DNA from: Erythrobacter sanguineus
GTDB lineage: Bacteria > Pseudomonadota > Alphaproteobacteria > Sphingomonadales > Sphingomonadaceae
Direction of reading: 5' to 3'
Assembly (NCBI RefSeq): GCF_900143235.1
Contig: NZ_FRDF01000007.1
Coordinates: forward strand, 121,829-185,828
DNA length: 64,000 bases
Position numbers and translations under genes: made by a program. Below are positions 53,953 through 63,867 of the stretch, piece by piece. The notes below the pieces were generated by a model. It saw nothing but the letters and a program-made list of their open reading frames with translations. It did no database searches and had not been told where the DNA came from. The stretch's first letter is position 1, and each line of letters opens with the position of its first letter.

Positions 53953-56900
53953 TGGGCGAGCCTGACGATCTCGTGCCCGAAGCGGCCGACAGCCCGCTGG
54001 AGCGCCGCAAGCGCATCTGGGCGAAGCGGCTTGGCTGGCTGCTGGCGCTGCTGGCGGCGCCGGTGCTGCTGCTGGCCGGTTTTCTCAGCACCCCGATCGG
54101 CAAGCGCTTCATTGCCGATCAGATCGCTGCGGTTGCTCCGGCATCGGGACTGCGTTTTGCCGTCGGCCGGATCGAGGGCGATGTCTACAACACCGCATTG
54201 CTGCGCGATGTGCGGGTGAGCGACCCGAAGGGTGTGTTCCTAACCATCCCGGAAGTCGCGCTCGACTGGCGGCCGCTGAACTGGCTGTGGAGCGGGCTCG
54301 ACATCCGCGAGGTCACGGCGCGGCGCGGGCGATTGCTGCGCCTGCCCGAATTGCTTCCCGGCGATCCCGATGCGCCGCTGCTGCCGGATTTCGACATCCG
54401 CGTGGATCGGCTGGCGATCGAGAATCTGGTTATCGCCGAGGGGGTGGCGACCTCGCAGGCCGAACGTGCCGATCTGCAGGCCAAGGTCGATATTCGCGAA
54501 GGCCGCGCGCTGATCGACGCCAAGGCGCAGCTGGGCGCGCGCGACCGGATCGCGCTGCTGCTCGATGCCGAGCCGGATGGTGACCGGTTCGATCTTGAGG
54601 CCGATTACCTCGCGCCCGCTGGCGGCGTGCTGGCCGGGCTGGCCGGGTTCGAGGCCGGTTATGAAGCGCGTATTGCCGGCGACGGGACGTGGCAAAGCTG
54701 GCGCGGTACGGCCGTGGCGCGGCGCTTGTCGGCGCAAGGCTCCGATGCTGCGGCAGGGCCTGCGGTTGCCGCCTTCCGGATCAGCAATGACGCAGGCAGA
54801 TATGGCGTGCTGGGGCAGCTGAGCCCGCAGCTTCCCGGTGATGACCTGATCGCCCGCAGTCTGGGCGAGAGGGTGTCGCTCGCTGCCAGCTTCACGCTTG
54901 ATGACAGCATCGTCGAGGGCCGCACCGCGGTGATCACCCGCGCGCTTGATCTGCGCGGCGCCGGGGTGGTGGATCTGGCCGACAATCGGGTCGAGGGCGC
55001 GCGGACCAGCCTTGCCCTGCGCGATCCCGATCTTCTCGGCACGGACTGGCGGCTTGAGGATGCGCGCCTCGCCGCTGACCTGTCCGGCCCGTTCCGTGAT
55101 CTTGCCATCGAGCACCGCCTGTCGCTCGGGCGGTTGCTGGCGAGCGGGGTCGAGGCCGAGACGCTGGTGCAGGAAGGGCTGGCACGCTTTGACGGCAAGA
55201 CCTTGTCGCTGGCGCTGGCGCTGACCGCCGAACGGGTGACGACCGGCAACCCTCAGGCCGATCCGCAGCTGGTCAAGGGGCGTGTGAGCGGCGGGCTGGT
55301 CTATGATTTCGAACGTCAACGGCTTGCCGCCGATGCTTTGCGGATCATCTTTCCCTCGCTTGAGGCTACGCTGGCGCTGCGCGGCGACATCCCGGCCGGA
55401 AGCTATGCGCTGGCCGGGCCGGTCACCGCGCGCGGGCTCCGGGTCGAAGGGGCGGGCGAGGTCACCGCGAATGCCAAGATCCTCGCCAAGTTCGGCCCCG
55501 GCGTGCCGTGGAGCCTGCGCGCCAATCTTGCAGGCGTGCTGGGCAAGTTGAGCAACGACACCATCGTCGATCTTGCAGGCGAGCAGATCCGTTTCACCGG
55601 CGCGCTCGGCATGGAAGCGGCCTCGCCGCTGGTGCTGCGTGTGGTGACCATCACCAGCGAGAGGCTCAATGCCCAGCTCGACAGCAAGCTGGTGCCCGGC
55701 AGCGAAGGCGCGCGCACCACGCTGGCGGGCAGCGGGCAGCAAGCGCAGTACGGCCCCTTCACCATCGACGCCGAATTGGCCGCCGATGGCCCGCGCGCGG
55801 TGCTGGTGCTGGCCGATCCGCTTCCTGCTGCGGGGCTGGAGGACGTGCGCATCGCGCTCGCCCCGAGCGAGGATGGCTTCGCGCTCGATGTCTCGGGCGG
55901 TTCGCTGCTCGGGCCGTTTGCGGGCACGCTGGGCCTTGTCCTGCCCGACACCGGGCCGACCCGGATCGCGATTGATCGGCTCGACATATACCGCACCCGG
56001 GTGAGCGGCGGGCTGGTGCTGGGCGAGGCGGGGGTCTCGGGCGATCTGGCGCTGGCGGGCGGCGGTCTGGACGGCACGATGTCGTTCCGACCGCAGAGCG
56101 GCGACGCGCTGGGCTTCGCGGTCGATCTGGTCGCGCGCAACGCTGCGTTCGGCGGCGCTGTTCCGATCCGGATCGACCGCGCAACCATCACCGCCACCGG
56201 ACGGTATGCCGAAGGCGACACGCGGATCGATGCCGAGATCGAAGGGGCGGGCTTCCAGTACGGGGCGCTCAGCCTTGCCAACTTCGCCGCCACGGCCGAC
56301 ATCGCCAATGGCCGCGGCAAGGTTACCGGCGGGATTGCCGGGCGCCGGGCGGACCGGTTCGCGCTCAACTTCGATGCCGATGTCGCACCGGGCCGGATCG
56401 CGGCGGTGGCGCGCGGGCAGTATGGCGGCGAGGCGATCAGCATGCCGCGCCGCGCCGTGTTGACCGCATCGGATGACGGCGGCTGGCGGCTGGCGCAGAC
56501 CCAGATCGGCTTTGCCAGCGGATATGCCCTGATCGAAGGCGAACTCGGCGGCGCGGTGACCGCGTTGGAGGTCAAGCTGGCGCGAATGCCGCTGCGCGTG
56601 CTCGATCTGGCTGGTGCCGATCTCGGGCTTGGCGGGCGGCTTTCGGGTATCATCGACTACCGCCAGACCGACGATGCCGCGCCGACCGCCAAGGCGCGCA
56701 TACGCATCGACCGCTTCAGCCGCTCGGGACTGGTGCTGTCGTCCAGGCCGGTCGGCGTGATCGGTGTGGTGGACCTCAGCGAGCAGCGCCTGAGCGCTGC
56801 GGGTCGCCTGATGGAGGATGATACCCGGCTGGGCGATGTCGCGGTGCGGATCGCCGATCTCCCGCCGCAGGGTGATCTGGCCGATCGGCTGATGAACGGG

Positions 56901-58199
56901 CGGCTCAACGCAAGGCTGGTGTTCGATGGCGCGGCCGAGACCTTGTGGCGGCTCGCTGCGGTCGAGGCCTTCGACCTCACCGGCCCCATATCCGTCGCTG
57001 CGCGCGCCACCGGCACGCTGGCCGATCCGCGCATCACCGGCACGCTGGCAAGTGATGATCTGACCGTTTCCAGCGCGATCACCGGCACCCGGATCGACAA
57101 GGTCAGGGCACGCGGGCGGTTCGACGGCTCGCGGCTCGAACTGATCCGCTTTGCGGGCGTCACCGCGGGTGACGGAACCGTGACCGGCAGCGGCACCATC
57201 GATTTCACCGCGATGAGCGCCAGCCGCGGACCGGGCCTTGATCTGCGCGCCGCCGTCAAGGGTGCGCGGCTGCTCAATGCCAACGGGCTTGAGGCGACCA
57301 TCACCGGCCCCTTGCGGATCGTCTCCAACGGGCTGGGCGGGACCATCGCCGGACGGGTGCGGATCGATCGCGCGCGCTGGGCGCTGGGCGTGGCGGCCGA
57401 GGATGTCGCCCTGCCGCAGATCGCCACCCGCGAGATCAACGTCCCCAATGGTCGCGCGCGCGCGCGGGCATCGGGCCGCGAGGCATCGTGGCGATATCTG
57501 GTCAATGCCTCGGCCCCGAACCGTGTGGCGGTTGAAGGGATGGGGCTGGAAAGCGAGTGGGGCATCGACATCGCCCTGCGCGGCACGGTCGAGGATCCGC
57601 GTATCGGCGGCACCGCGCGGCTGGTGCGCGGCGAATACACCTTTGCCGGCGCCCGCTTTGAACTGACCCGTGGCCGCATCCTGTTCGACGAAAACGAACC
57701 GATCGACCCGCGGCTCGACATCCTTGCCGAGGCTTCGCGCAGCGGCACCAATGTCGATATTGCCTTTACCGGCAATGCCCAGTCGCCCAGCATCGCCTTC
57801 TCGTCGGAGCCGGCGCTGCCCGAGGAGGAGATCCTCGCCCGGCTGCTGTTTGGCGGTTCGGTTACCTCGCTTTCGGCCACGGATGCGCTGCAACTGGCGG
57901 CCGCGCTTGCATCGCTGCAAGGCGGCGGCGCGGGGCTCGATCCGATTGGCGAACTGCGCAAGTCAATCGGGCTCGACCAGCTGCGGATTGTCGGTGCCGA
58001 CCCACTGATCGGGCGCGAAACCGGTATTGCGCTGGGCAAGAACATCAACCGGCGCATCTATATCGAACTGATCACCGACGGGCAGGGATACAGCGCAACC
58101 CAGGTCGAATATCGCATCACCAGCTGGCTGGCTCTGCTCGGCACCGTCTCGACCATCGGGCGCGACAGCATCCTGATCGAAGCCTCGCGCGATTACTGA
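53952..58199 (+). CDS. tamB: Translocation and assembly module protein TamB
   Basis: 1415 residues. An N-terminal membrane helix (LGWLLALLAAPVLLLAGFLS) anchors it in the inner membrane. The rest is a very long run of beta-strands that forms the AsmA-like lipid channel. The C-terminal DUF490/TamB domain is clear (RGEYTFAGARFELTRGRILF, LPEEEILARLLFGG, ELITDGQGYSATQVEYRI). TamB spans the periplasm and binds TamA. The start codon overlaps the tamA stop by one base. The stop is followed after 8 bases by the 66-bp repeat. A long antisense open frame is not a gene. Confidence 0.96.
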   Translation: MGEPDDLVPEAADSPLERRKRIWAKRLGWLLALLAAPVLLLAGFLSTPIGKRFIADQIAAVAPASGLRFAVGRIEGDVYNTALLRDVRVSDPKGVFLTIPEVALDWRPLNWLWSGLDIREVTARRGRLLRLPELLPGDPDAPLLPDFDIRVDRLAIENLVIAEGVATSQAERADLQAKVDIREGRALIDAKAQLGARDRIALLLDAEPDGDRFDLEADYLAPAGGVLAGLAGFEAGYEARIAGDGTWQSWRGTAVARRLSAQGSDAAAGPAVAAFRISNDAGRYGVLGQLSPQLPGDDLIARSLGERVSLAASFTLDDSIVEGRTAVITRALDLRGAGVVDLADNRVEGARTSLALRDPDLLGTDWRLEDARLAADLSGPFRDLAIEHRLSLGRLLASGVEAETLVQEGLARFDGKTLSLALALTAERVTTGNPQADPQLVKGRVSGGLVYDFERQRLAADALRIIFPSLEATLALRGDIPAGSYALAGPVTARGLRVEGAGEVTANAKILAKFGPGVPWSLRANLAGVLGKLSNDTIVDLAGEQIRFTGALGMEAASPLVLRVVTITSERLNAQLDSKLVPGSEGARTTLAGSGQQAQYGPFTIDAELAADGPRAVLVLADPLPAAGLEDVRIALAPSEDGFALDVSGGSLLGPFAGTLGLVLPDTGPTRIAIDRLDIYRTRVSGGLVLGEAGVSGDLALAGGGLDGTMSFRPQSGDALGFAVDLVARNAAFGGAVPIRIDRATITATGRYAEGDTRIDAEIEGAGFQYGALSLANFAATADIANGRGKVTGGIAGRRADRFALNFDADVAPGRIAAVARGQYGGEAISMPRRAVLTASDDGGWRLAQTQIGFASGYALIEGELGGAVTALEVKLARMPLRVLDLAGADLGLGGRLSGIIDYRQTDDAAPTAKARIRIDRFSRSGLVLSSRPVGVIGVVDLSEQRLSAAGRLMEDDTRLGDVAVRIADLPPQGDLADRLMNGRLNARLVFDGAAETLWRLAAVEAFDLTGPISVAARATGTLADPRITGTLASDDLTVSSAITGTRIDKVRARGRFDGSRLELIRFAGVTAGDGTVTGSGTIDFTAMSASRGPGLDLRAAVKGARLLNANGLEATITGPLRIVSNGLGGTIAGRVRIDRARWALGVAAEDVALPQIATREINVPNGRARARASGREASWRYLVNASAPNRVAVEGMGLESEWGIDIALRGTVEDPRIGGTARLVRGEYTFAGARFELTRGRILFDENEPIDPRLDILAEASRSGTNVDIAFTGNAQSPSIAFSSEPALPEEEILARLLFGGSVTSLSATDALQLAAALASLQGGGAGLDPIGELRKSIGLDQLRIVGADPLIGRETGIALGKNINRRIYIELITDGQGYSATQVEYRITSWLALLGTVSTIGRDSILIEASRDY

Positions 58200-58207
58200 G
58201 CCTTATA

Positions 58208-58273
58208 CCAGCGCGCCAAGATGCTGACGCATCACGCGCTGGGAATGCTCAGGCGCCGCACGGGCTTAACCAA
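58208..58273 (+). repeat. 66-bp structured repeat, copy 2 (3' end of tamB)
   Basis: 65 of 66 bases match the reverse complement of 6607-6672, in the same orientation relative to the gene it follows. The first 35 bases fold as CCAGCGCG...CGCGCTGG with an inner GATGC/GCATC stem; the tail ends GGGCTTAACC. Its last bases run directly into a second hairpin at 58270-58304. Confidence 0.85.
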
Positions 58274-58304
58274 TGCTCGATGAGTCAAGCTCATCAAGCA
58301 TTGG
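58270..58304. repeat. Long hairpin after the tamB-associated repeat
   Basis: CCAATGCT pairs with AGCATTGG and, inside a two-base internal loop, ATGAG pairs with CTCAT around a five-base loop. All 13 pairs are perfect. It sits between convergent tamB and the lysozyme gene and has no U-tract. It may be a bidirectional transcript-end structure. It is absent from the symporter copy of the repeat. Confidence 0.6.
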
Positions 58305-58338
58305 CATTGGAGCGGTTTCCGCCGCCGCGCCGGCCCAG

Positions 58339-59028
58339 TCAGGCAGTATCGTCAAGATACATCTGCGCTTCCGCTGCCCGGCGGTTGATGAGGCCGCGCA
58401 GCACCCGGCCCCCGGCGCGGTTCCAGCGGGCGAATTCGCGGCCTGCGCCGTCGCGATCTCCGGCCCGGTGCTTGGCGGTCAGGGTCGCACGGGCGATTGC
58501 CCCGGTGTTGTAGTGAAAGCTCACCAACGCATCGAACTGCTCCTGGCTGGTCGGTGCGTTGCCGATCGCGCGGACGACGTCGGCGGCGTAGCGCACCAGA
58601 TCATCGGCCAGCCGGGCATCGCACTGGGCCTGCGTCCAGACCGTGCCCGGCGCAATCCGCCCGCCGTTCACGTGATCGCGGCCCGTGGCGCCCCAGCCGA
58701 TGGTCCATGGATCGGCCCCGGTGCCGGGGTCGGGATAGGCTTCGATCATGCCGTCGCGCCGCAAACGCGCACAGCCTTCAAACCGCTTGATAAGCGCAAT
58801 CCCCCTCGCACTGACAGCGCGCGGGCGCGGCGTGTTGGAGACACATGAGACACTGTCCAGAGCAGAAAAATCCACCTCGTCGAGCGGGGCTGGCGTGGCC
58901 GGGCCTGGCGTGGCGGGATTAGGCGCGGCGGGGTTTGGCGCTTCGGGGGGCAGGGGTGTGCCGGCCTGCGCCTGGCCGGTCAGGCGGCGGACCAGGGCGA
59001 GCAGCGGGGAAGGGGCAATGGGCAACAT
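58339..59028 (-). CDS. GH24 lysozyme/endolysin-like protein
   Basis: 229 residues. The C-terminal ~155 residues form a T4/lambdoid-type lysozyme domain: ALIKRFEGCARLRRDG with the catalytic Glu, YPDPGTGADPWTIGWGAT with the typical G-x-T region, and QEQFDALVSFHYNTGA. The N-terminal ~70 residues are a Pro/Ala linker (PNPAAPNPATPGPATPAP) that runs into SALDSVSCVSNTPRPR, which is encoded by the 29-bp repeat. No signal peptide is evident. No holin or other phage gene is adjacent, so it may be a domesticated phage lysozyme used in wall turnover. Confidence 0.87.
   Translation of the reverse strand: MLPIAPSPLLALVRRLTGQAQAGTPLPPEAPNPAAPNPATPGPATPAPLDEVDFSALDSVSCVSNTPRPRAVSARGIALIKRFEGCARLRRDGMIEAYPDPGTGADPWTIGWGATGRDHVNGGRIAPGTVWTQAQCDARLADDLVRYAADVVRAIGNAPTSQEQFDALVSFHYNTGAIARATLTAKHRAGDRDGAGREFARWNRAGGRVLRGLINRRAAEAQMYLDDTA
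58833..58861 (-). repeat. 29-bp exact repeat, copy 2 (inside the lysozyme gene)
   Basis: The minus strand here is identical to 25184-25212. It is in frame and encodes DSVSCVSNT in the linker just before the lysozyme domain. A non-coding and a coding copy of the same 29 bases suggest a mobile or spreading small element rather than conserved protein sequence. Confidence 0.85.
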
Positions 59029-59142
59029 GGCAGGTGACCTCGTGACGATTGGCGGAACAGCGAGGCCGAATGATTAGGCACAAATCAGGCGAGTAGGAAA
59101 ACGCGAAGATCGCACGATGCGCCTGCCTGCGGGGCGCAGGCC

Positions 59143-59187
59143 AAAACAAGGGGGGCGCCCGCGATGTGCGGACGCCCCCTTTTTTTT
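59143..59187 (-). terminator. Terminator of the autotransporter gene, possibly bidirectional
   Basis: A GGGGGCG/CGCCCCC stem with a 15-base loop is flanked by A8 on one side and a T-rich run (TTGTTTT) on the other, read on the minus strand. It lies about 18 bp after the autotransporter stop codon. Read on the plus strand the stem is followed by eight T residues, so it could also stop transcripts from the other direction. Confidence 0.8.
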
Positions 59188-59204
59188 CGCGTCGCTGCTT
59201 AAGA

Positions 59205-62200
59205 TCAGAAGCGAAAGGTCGCCGAGGCGCTGAACACCTGGGCATTGGCGGTGTCGCGGCCGATCGTGCTGTCGAAGCCCACGCCCACCTGCACCGGACC
59301 GGTGCCGACATGGGCCCACAGACCCACTTCGAGCCAGTCGCTGTCCGCCTGATTGAGCACGAAGTTCGCATTGGGGCCGATGCCTTGCGCGAAATTGGCT
59401 GCGAGCAGTTGCGGGCCGTCTTCGAATTCGTGGACGTATTGTGCGGTCGCGTTGATCCGGACGGTCCTGGCCTGCTTCGCGAAGTCGAAACCGGCGCGTG
59501 CCTGCGTGCTTTTGAAGGTTTCGCGTTCGACCGCAAGGCCAAGCGTTCCGCCCGTTTCACGCACGGTGGAAAGATCCACGCTGGCATAGCGCGCCTCGAT
59601 ACCCGGAGAGAAGGTGCCGATCCCCGTTTCAACTTCATAGGAGAGGCCGAGGGCACCCGATACCAGCAGATCTTCGCTCGACGCGGCCAGTTGCTGGGCG
59701 GCGCCGCCCGGCAAGGTGACCTGACGCGCAGTGTCGAAACCCATGCTGCCGATGCTGACCTGGCCATCAATGACCGGACCATTGCCGAGCTTGTGACGCA
59801 GATAGATCGACCCGGCATAGGTGTCGCTCGTGACCTCTTGCCCAAGCGGCACCGTTGCATCGAGCGAATTGAAGAAGCCAGAGAGCCCGAGCATGGTGTT
59901 GTCACCGGGGTAGAATTCCAGGCCGCCGGAGACATAGATGCCCGAAACGTCGCTCGGCTGAGCGAAGCCCGGAAGCGAGTCGAAACTGCCCCCAATCAGG
60001 CCGCCCGCGATGAAGATCGCGATATCTTCCGGCAGGTTGGCTTCGGTCATCTCGGTGTTTTCGGCGCCGCCCTGCAATGCCATCGCGTTCGCCCCAATCG
60101 GCTGCCCGAACGGTGAGAAGGACGCTTGCATCGCGTTGAGCGGCGACCCGACAACGGCGATCTTTCCGCCGGCCTGACTGCGATCCGCCCGCTGCAACCG
60201 CCCGCTGTTGAAATTCTGCAGGAAGTTGACGCTCTGAGCAGACAGCGACCGTACCGCCTGTTCGTTAACCGGTGCCAGACCGCGGAAGGTGCTGCGGATC
60301 GTGTCGACTTCGGCGAAGTCGAGCGCATAGAGATCCGACAGCGCCGAATTCGGGCGGTTCTGGTCGAACAGCTGGGCATAGGCGGTCTGGAGCGGGTCTG
60401 TCCCGTCGATCACCGAGCTATAGCTTGCCGCTTCGATTTCCATCAGCACGGCGTTTTCCTGATAGGAGAAGGTCTGGCTGAGGATCGCCGAGATGTTGGT
60501 CTCGGTAAAGGCACCGGTCACCCCGCCATCGGCGGTGAGGATGGTGTACTGGCGTCCCTGTCCGTTGACCTGCTGGAACAGCCCGCCGCCAAGTCCCACG
60601 ACACCGCCGACATCGGCAATGCCGGTGACCGCGATCTGGTCGGACGCGCCCGCGCCGGTAATGTCGGCGAGGAAGGTGGTGCCCGAGGACATCACGAGGT
60701 TGCCGTCGATCGTCAGCGTGCCGGTGGTGCCCATCGTCGCGGGCGAGAAGACACCCGTAACGCTGGTCAGGAACGGCGCGGTGACTGTGCCAGTGCCGCC
60801 CAGCATCCCGGCGAACAGCGTGTAATCGCCGACCGAGGTCAGCGCGCCGTTCACGTCGACGCGGCCGCCGAACTGGTTGATGTCGATCAGCGAGGTGAGG
60901 TCACCGGCTGCGGCGATGTTGAGCCCGGCATTGCCGCGGATCGTCAGCTTGTCGATGGTGACGTCGCTGCTGAGCGTGGTGGTGCCCGCCTGGCTGAGGG
61001 TCACATCGAAATAGCGCGGATCGACGCGGGTCTCGGCGGTGGTGACAGCGTCGATGTTGTTGGGCACGAAGCCGGTTGCGCCCGGCAGGCCGTTAGCCAG
61101 GGTCGGCGCGGGCAGGGTGGGAGCGCCATTGGCCTCGCCGTTCTGCGCCTGCTCCTGCGAGCCTTCGAGCATCGCCACGGTGCGCCCGCCGTTGTTTGCG
61201 GCGACCGGATCGACGCTTTCGGGCATGGCGGCATTCTCGCCCCCGGTGATCGCCGTCAGGTCGACCACGCCGCGGTTGTTGGCGAGGGTCGCTGCGCCTT
61301 CGCCAGCGGTACTGGCCGGCGGATCGAAGGTGTCTTCGACGGCGCCGGTCGCGACATCGACGCAGAAGTCGAACGGATCTTCGAATTCCACGCAGACCCC
61401 GCCAAAGTCGCCGTCAGTCCCGTTAAGGCCCTGCTCCGGCGTGGTCGGCAGACCGTTGACCACCGCGCCATTGGAATCGATCACGCGATAGACCGGGTCG
61501 AGATCGGTCACCCAGTGATCGCCATCTTCCCAGTTGCCGTCACCGGCCTTGGCGCTGACATAGCGGTAGGGATTGTTCTCGACGATGTACTGCCAGTAGA
61601 GCGACAGCGGCTGGTAGAAGCTGGTGGTGCCGATCGAGCTGAACGCCTGCGGGCCAAAGAAGCGCGAACCGCCCGAAAGCACGCCGATCACCAGATCTTC
61701 GTCCGAAAGGGTGTTGTTGGCCGCATCGAGGATCAGCGGACCACCCGAATCGCCGCCTGCGGTCGTGCCTTCGTTGGGCAGCGCGTCGTCTCGGTGGACG
61801 TTGAAGTCGAACACGATGTCGCGGTTCTGCGAATCGAAATCGAACTGGTAAAGGTTCTGCGGCAGGAACGGATCGTCCGGGCCAAACAGCACCGCGTTGC
61901 GATCATCGAGCGAGAGGAAGCCACCGAGCATATTCTCGGCTGCGCGGCGGCGGAAGTCGACCCCGCCCAGCGCGCCCTGAAGGGCGTTGCCTGTACGGCC
62001 ATAGCCGACGATGTTGACGTGATAGCCGGTGCCGTTGACCGGATCGATCGCCTCAGGCGCCGGCAGCGTGCTGAACAGCAGCGACCAGAACGGCACGCCG
62101 GTCACCGGCGTATCGAGGCTTGCCAGAGCGATATCGGCTTCGATGAAGCCGAGCGCCTGCGGGTTCTGCAGCGAGCGCTGATCGTAGAAGATGCGGTTGA

Positions 62201-62579
62201 CGTTGAAGACCGCCAGATCCGGGTTGCTGGCAAAATTGTTGGAGAGCCAGTTCAGGAAGCCGGGCCGTGCGTCGACGTTGAACGACCATGCAGCGGGCAC
62301 GCCGTCGATATTATAGGCTTCTTCGGGGATGTCGTTCACGCAGTGCGCGGCGAACAGCACGGTGCGCGGGTTGATCAGCGTGCCCGAGCAGACGAACCCG
62401 TCCGAACGGAAGAACATGCCGACGCCGCGGAACTCATCCTCGGTATCGACGATATCTTCGGACGTGGCGTTTTCGCCCGGCACGATGGCCAGCGCCGGAG
62501 TGGACGTGGCGGCGATTGCCATTGCCAGAGTTGCCGAGCCGGCCAGCAAGCCGCGGCGGCGAGTGTTCGAGATCTTCAT
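59205..62579 (-). CDS. Trypsin-like serine protease autotransporter
   Basis: 1124 residues from the start at 62579, with an AAGGGG ribosome site. The signal peptide ends at TPALA, followed by the trypsin-like mature start IVPGENA. The triad is His79 (FAAHCV), Asp149 (EADIALASL) and Ser278 (AGGDSGGPLI). After the protease comes a low-complexity linker, then Gly/Thr-rich passenger repeats (about 540-740, GMLGGTGTVTAPFL and similar). A C-terminal autotransporter beta-barrel of about 270 residues ends in SASATFRF. The protease would be displayed or released at the cell surface. Its targets are unknown. Confidence 0.93.
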   Translation of the reverse strand: MKISNTRRRGLLAGSATLAMAIAATSTPALAIVPGENATSEDIVDTEDEFRGVGMFFRSDGFVCSGTLINPRTVLFAAHCVNDIPEEAYNIDGVPAAWSFNVDARPGFLNWLSNNFASNPDLAVFNVNRIFYDQRSLQNPQALGFIEADIALASLDTPVTGVPFWSLLFSTLPAPEAIDPVNGTGYHVNIVGYGRTGNALQGALGGVDFRRRAAENMLGGFLSLDDRNAVLFGPDDPFLPQNLYQFDFDSQNRDIVFDFNVHRDDALPNEGTTAGGDSGGPLILDAANNTLSDEDLVIGVLSGGSRFFGPQAFSSIGTTSFYQPLSLYWQYIVENNPYRYVSAKAGDGNWEDGDHWVTDLDPVYRVIDSNGAVVNGLPTTPEQGLNGTDGDFGGVCVEFEDPFDFCVDVATGAVEDTFDPPASTAGEGAATLANNRGVVDLTAITGGENAAMPESVDPVAANNGGRTVAMLEGSQEQAQNGEANGAPTLPAPTLANGLPGATGFVPNNIDAVTTAETRVDPRYFDVTLSQAGTTTLSSDVTIDKLTIRGNAGLNIAAAGDLTSLIDINQFGGRVDVNGALTSVGDYTLFAGMLGGTGTVTAPFLTSVTGVFSPATMGTTGTLTIDGNLVMSSGTTFLADITGAGASDQIAVTGIADVGGVVGLGGGLFQQVNGQGRQYTILTADGGVTGAFTETNISAILSQTFSYQENAVLMEIEAASYSSVIDGTDPLQTAYAQLFDQNRPNSALSDLYALDFAEVDTIRSTFRGLAPVNEQAVRSLSAQSVNFLQNFNSGRLQRADRSQAGGKIAVVGSPLNAMQASFSPFGQPIGANAMALQGGAENTEMTEANLPEDIAIFIAGGLIGGSFDSLPGFAQPSDVSGIYVSGGLEFYPGDNTMLGLSGFFNSLDATVPLGQEVTSDTYAGSIYLRHKLGNGPVIDGQVSIGSMGFDTARQVTLPGGAAQQLAASSEDLLVSGALGLSYEVETGIGTFSPGIEARYASVDLSTVRETGGTLGLAVERETFKSTQARAGFDFAKQARTVRINATAQYVHEFEDGPQLLAANFAQGIGPNANFVLNQADSDWLEVGLWAHVGTGPVQVGVGFDSTIGRDTANAQVFSASATFRF

Positions 62580-62707
62580 GGCTACCCCTTTGATGCGGAA
62601 TGGCCGTTGCATTCCTGTCAGATGAATTTAACTAACATCTGCTCTAGGGGTTACAATTCCAAAAAAGCAATTTTCGGCAAGTCTTTCATGACCATGGTGC
62701 GAATACC

Positions 62708-63667
62708 TCAGCGCAAGGCAAGAAACGCGGTATAACCCCCGTAAATCGCCACCAGTAACGCGCCTTCGATGCGCGACAGCCGCCAGCCGCTGCGCAATTG
62801 CATGATCAGCAGTGTGGTGACGCCAATCAGCACCCAGATATCGAATCGCGCGATCTCGGCCGGGACTGCGATCGGGTGGATCACCGCCGTCAGGCCAAGA
62901 ATGCCGCACAGGTTGTAGATGTTGGATCCCACCACATTGCCCAGCGCCACGTCGCCATGCTTGCGGATCACCGCGATCACGCAGGCGATCAGTTCGGGCA
63001 GCGACGTGCCGAAGGCGACCACGGTCAGGCCGATCACGCTTTGGGAAACGCCCGCCGCCGCTGCCAGCACCACCGCGCCATCGACCAGCAGCCCGGCGCC
63101 GAAAATCGCCGAGAGCAGCCCGGCAAGGATCATCCCGCCCAGCACCACCACGCCGGTATCGGGCGGAACCGGGCGGTCCTCGGCCCCGGCCTCGTGACGC
63201 AGTGCCTCGGCATCATGCGCTGCGCTTTCGGACTTGTAGGCCCACCACAGATAGCCCGCCAGCGCGGCCACCAGCATCACGCCGGGCAGTGCGCCAATCA
63301 CGCCAAGCATGACTGCGCCGGTGCAAAGCAGGGTGGCGGCGCCCATGGCAATCGAATCCCGTTTGAACGAGGCCGGGTTGACCGCAACCGGCGCAATCAT
63401 TGCCGAAATACCCAGAATCAACAGCATGTTGGCGATGTTGGAGCCAATCACATTGCCGAGCGCGATCCCCGGTGCCCCTCCCAGCGCCGCCTGCACGCTG
63501 GTGGCCAATTCGGGCATCGAGGTGCCGAAGCCGACGATGACAAGCCCGGCAAGCAGCGGCGATATGCCCAGCCGCGCAGCCAGACCAACCGATCCGCGCA
63601 CCAGCAATTCACCCCCCAGCGCGAGCAGAACGAGGCCTCCGGCCACCAGCAGGATCGAATTGGTCAT
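62708..63667 (-). CDS. Calcium/sodium antiporter, CaxA/YrbG family
   Basis: 319 residues from the start at 63667, with an AAGGA ribosome site; the frame is open to 63715. Ten or so membrane helices are arranged as two inverted repeats. Each contains the alpha-repeat signature: GTSMPELATSVQA with GNVIGSNIANMLLILG, and GTSLPELIACVIA with GNVVGSNIYNLCGILG. It exchanges Ca2+ for Na+ or K+ across the inner membrane. The first helix pair is close to the N-terminus, as in YrbG. It has no close operon partner. Confidence 0.95.
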   Translation of the reverse strand: MTNSILLVAGGLVLLALGGELLVRGSVGLAARLGISPLLAGLVIVGFGTSMPELATSVQAALGGAPGIALGNVIGSNIANMLLILGISAMIAPVAVNPASFKRDSIAMGAATLLCTGAVMLGVIGALPGVMLVAALAGYLWWAYKSESAAHDAEALRHEAGAEDRPVPPDTGVVVLGGMILAGLLSAIFGAGLLVDGAVVLAAAAGVSQSVIGLTVVAFGTSLPELIACVIAVIRKHGDVALGNVVGSNIYNLCGILGLTAVIHPIAVPAEIARFDIWVLIGVTTLLIMQLRSGWRLSRIEGALLVAIYGGYTAFLALR

Positions 63668-63867
63668 TGTGGTCCTTGTGCAACGCTCGTGCCGGGGCCT
63701 TAGCGCCTTCAGCACGGCCAGTGAAGCACAGTTGCGCGCCTCCAGCGTGACGGATCGGCGTTTTCAGGGGGCAGGTGGATCCGGCTTGGAGGATGAGTGT
63801 CCGATCATTGGGCCGCTGGGAAAAAAGCGGACGTTCGGGAAGCGACCCCGGAACGGACTTTACCGTC

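Noticed and set aside
54240..57920. 1226-codon open frame antisense to tamB
   Set aside because: Low-complexity Arg/Gln/Ala composition without motifs; tamB is a firm call on the other strand.
58339..59028. Prophage remnant around the lysozyme gene
   Set aside because: No holin, integrase, terminase or structural gene is adjacent; the neighbours are tamB and an autotransporter.
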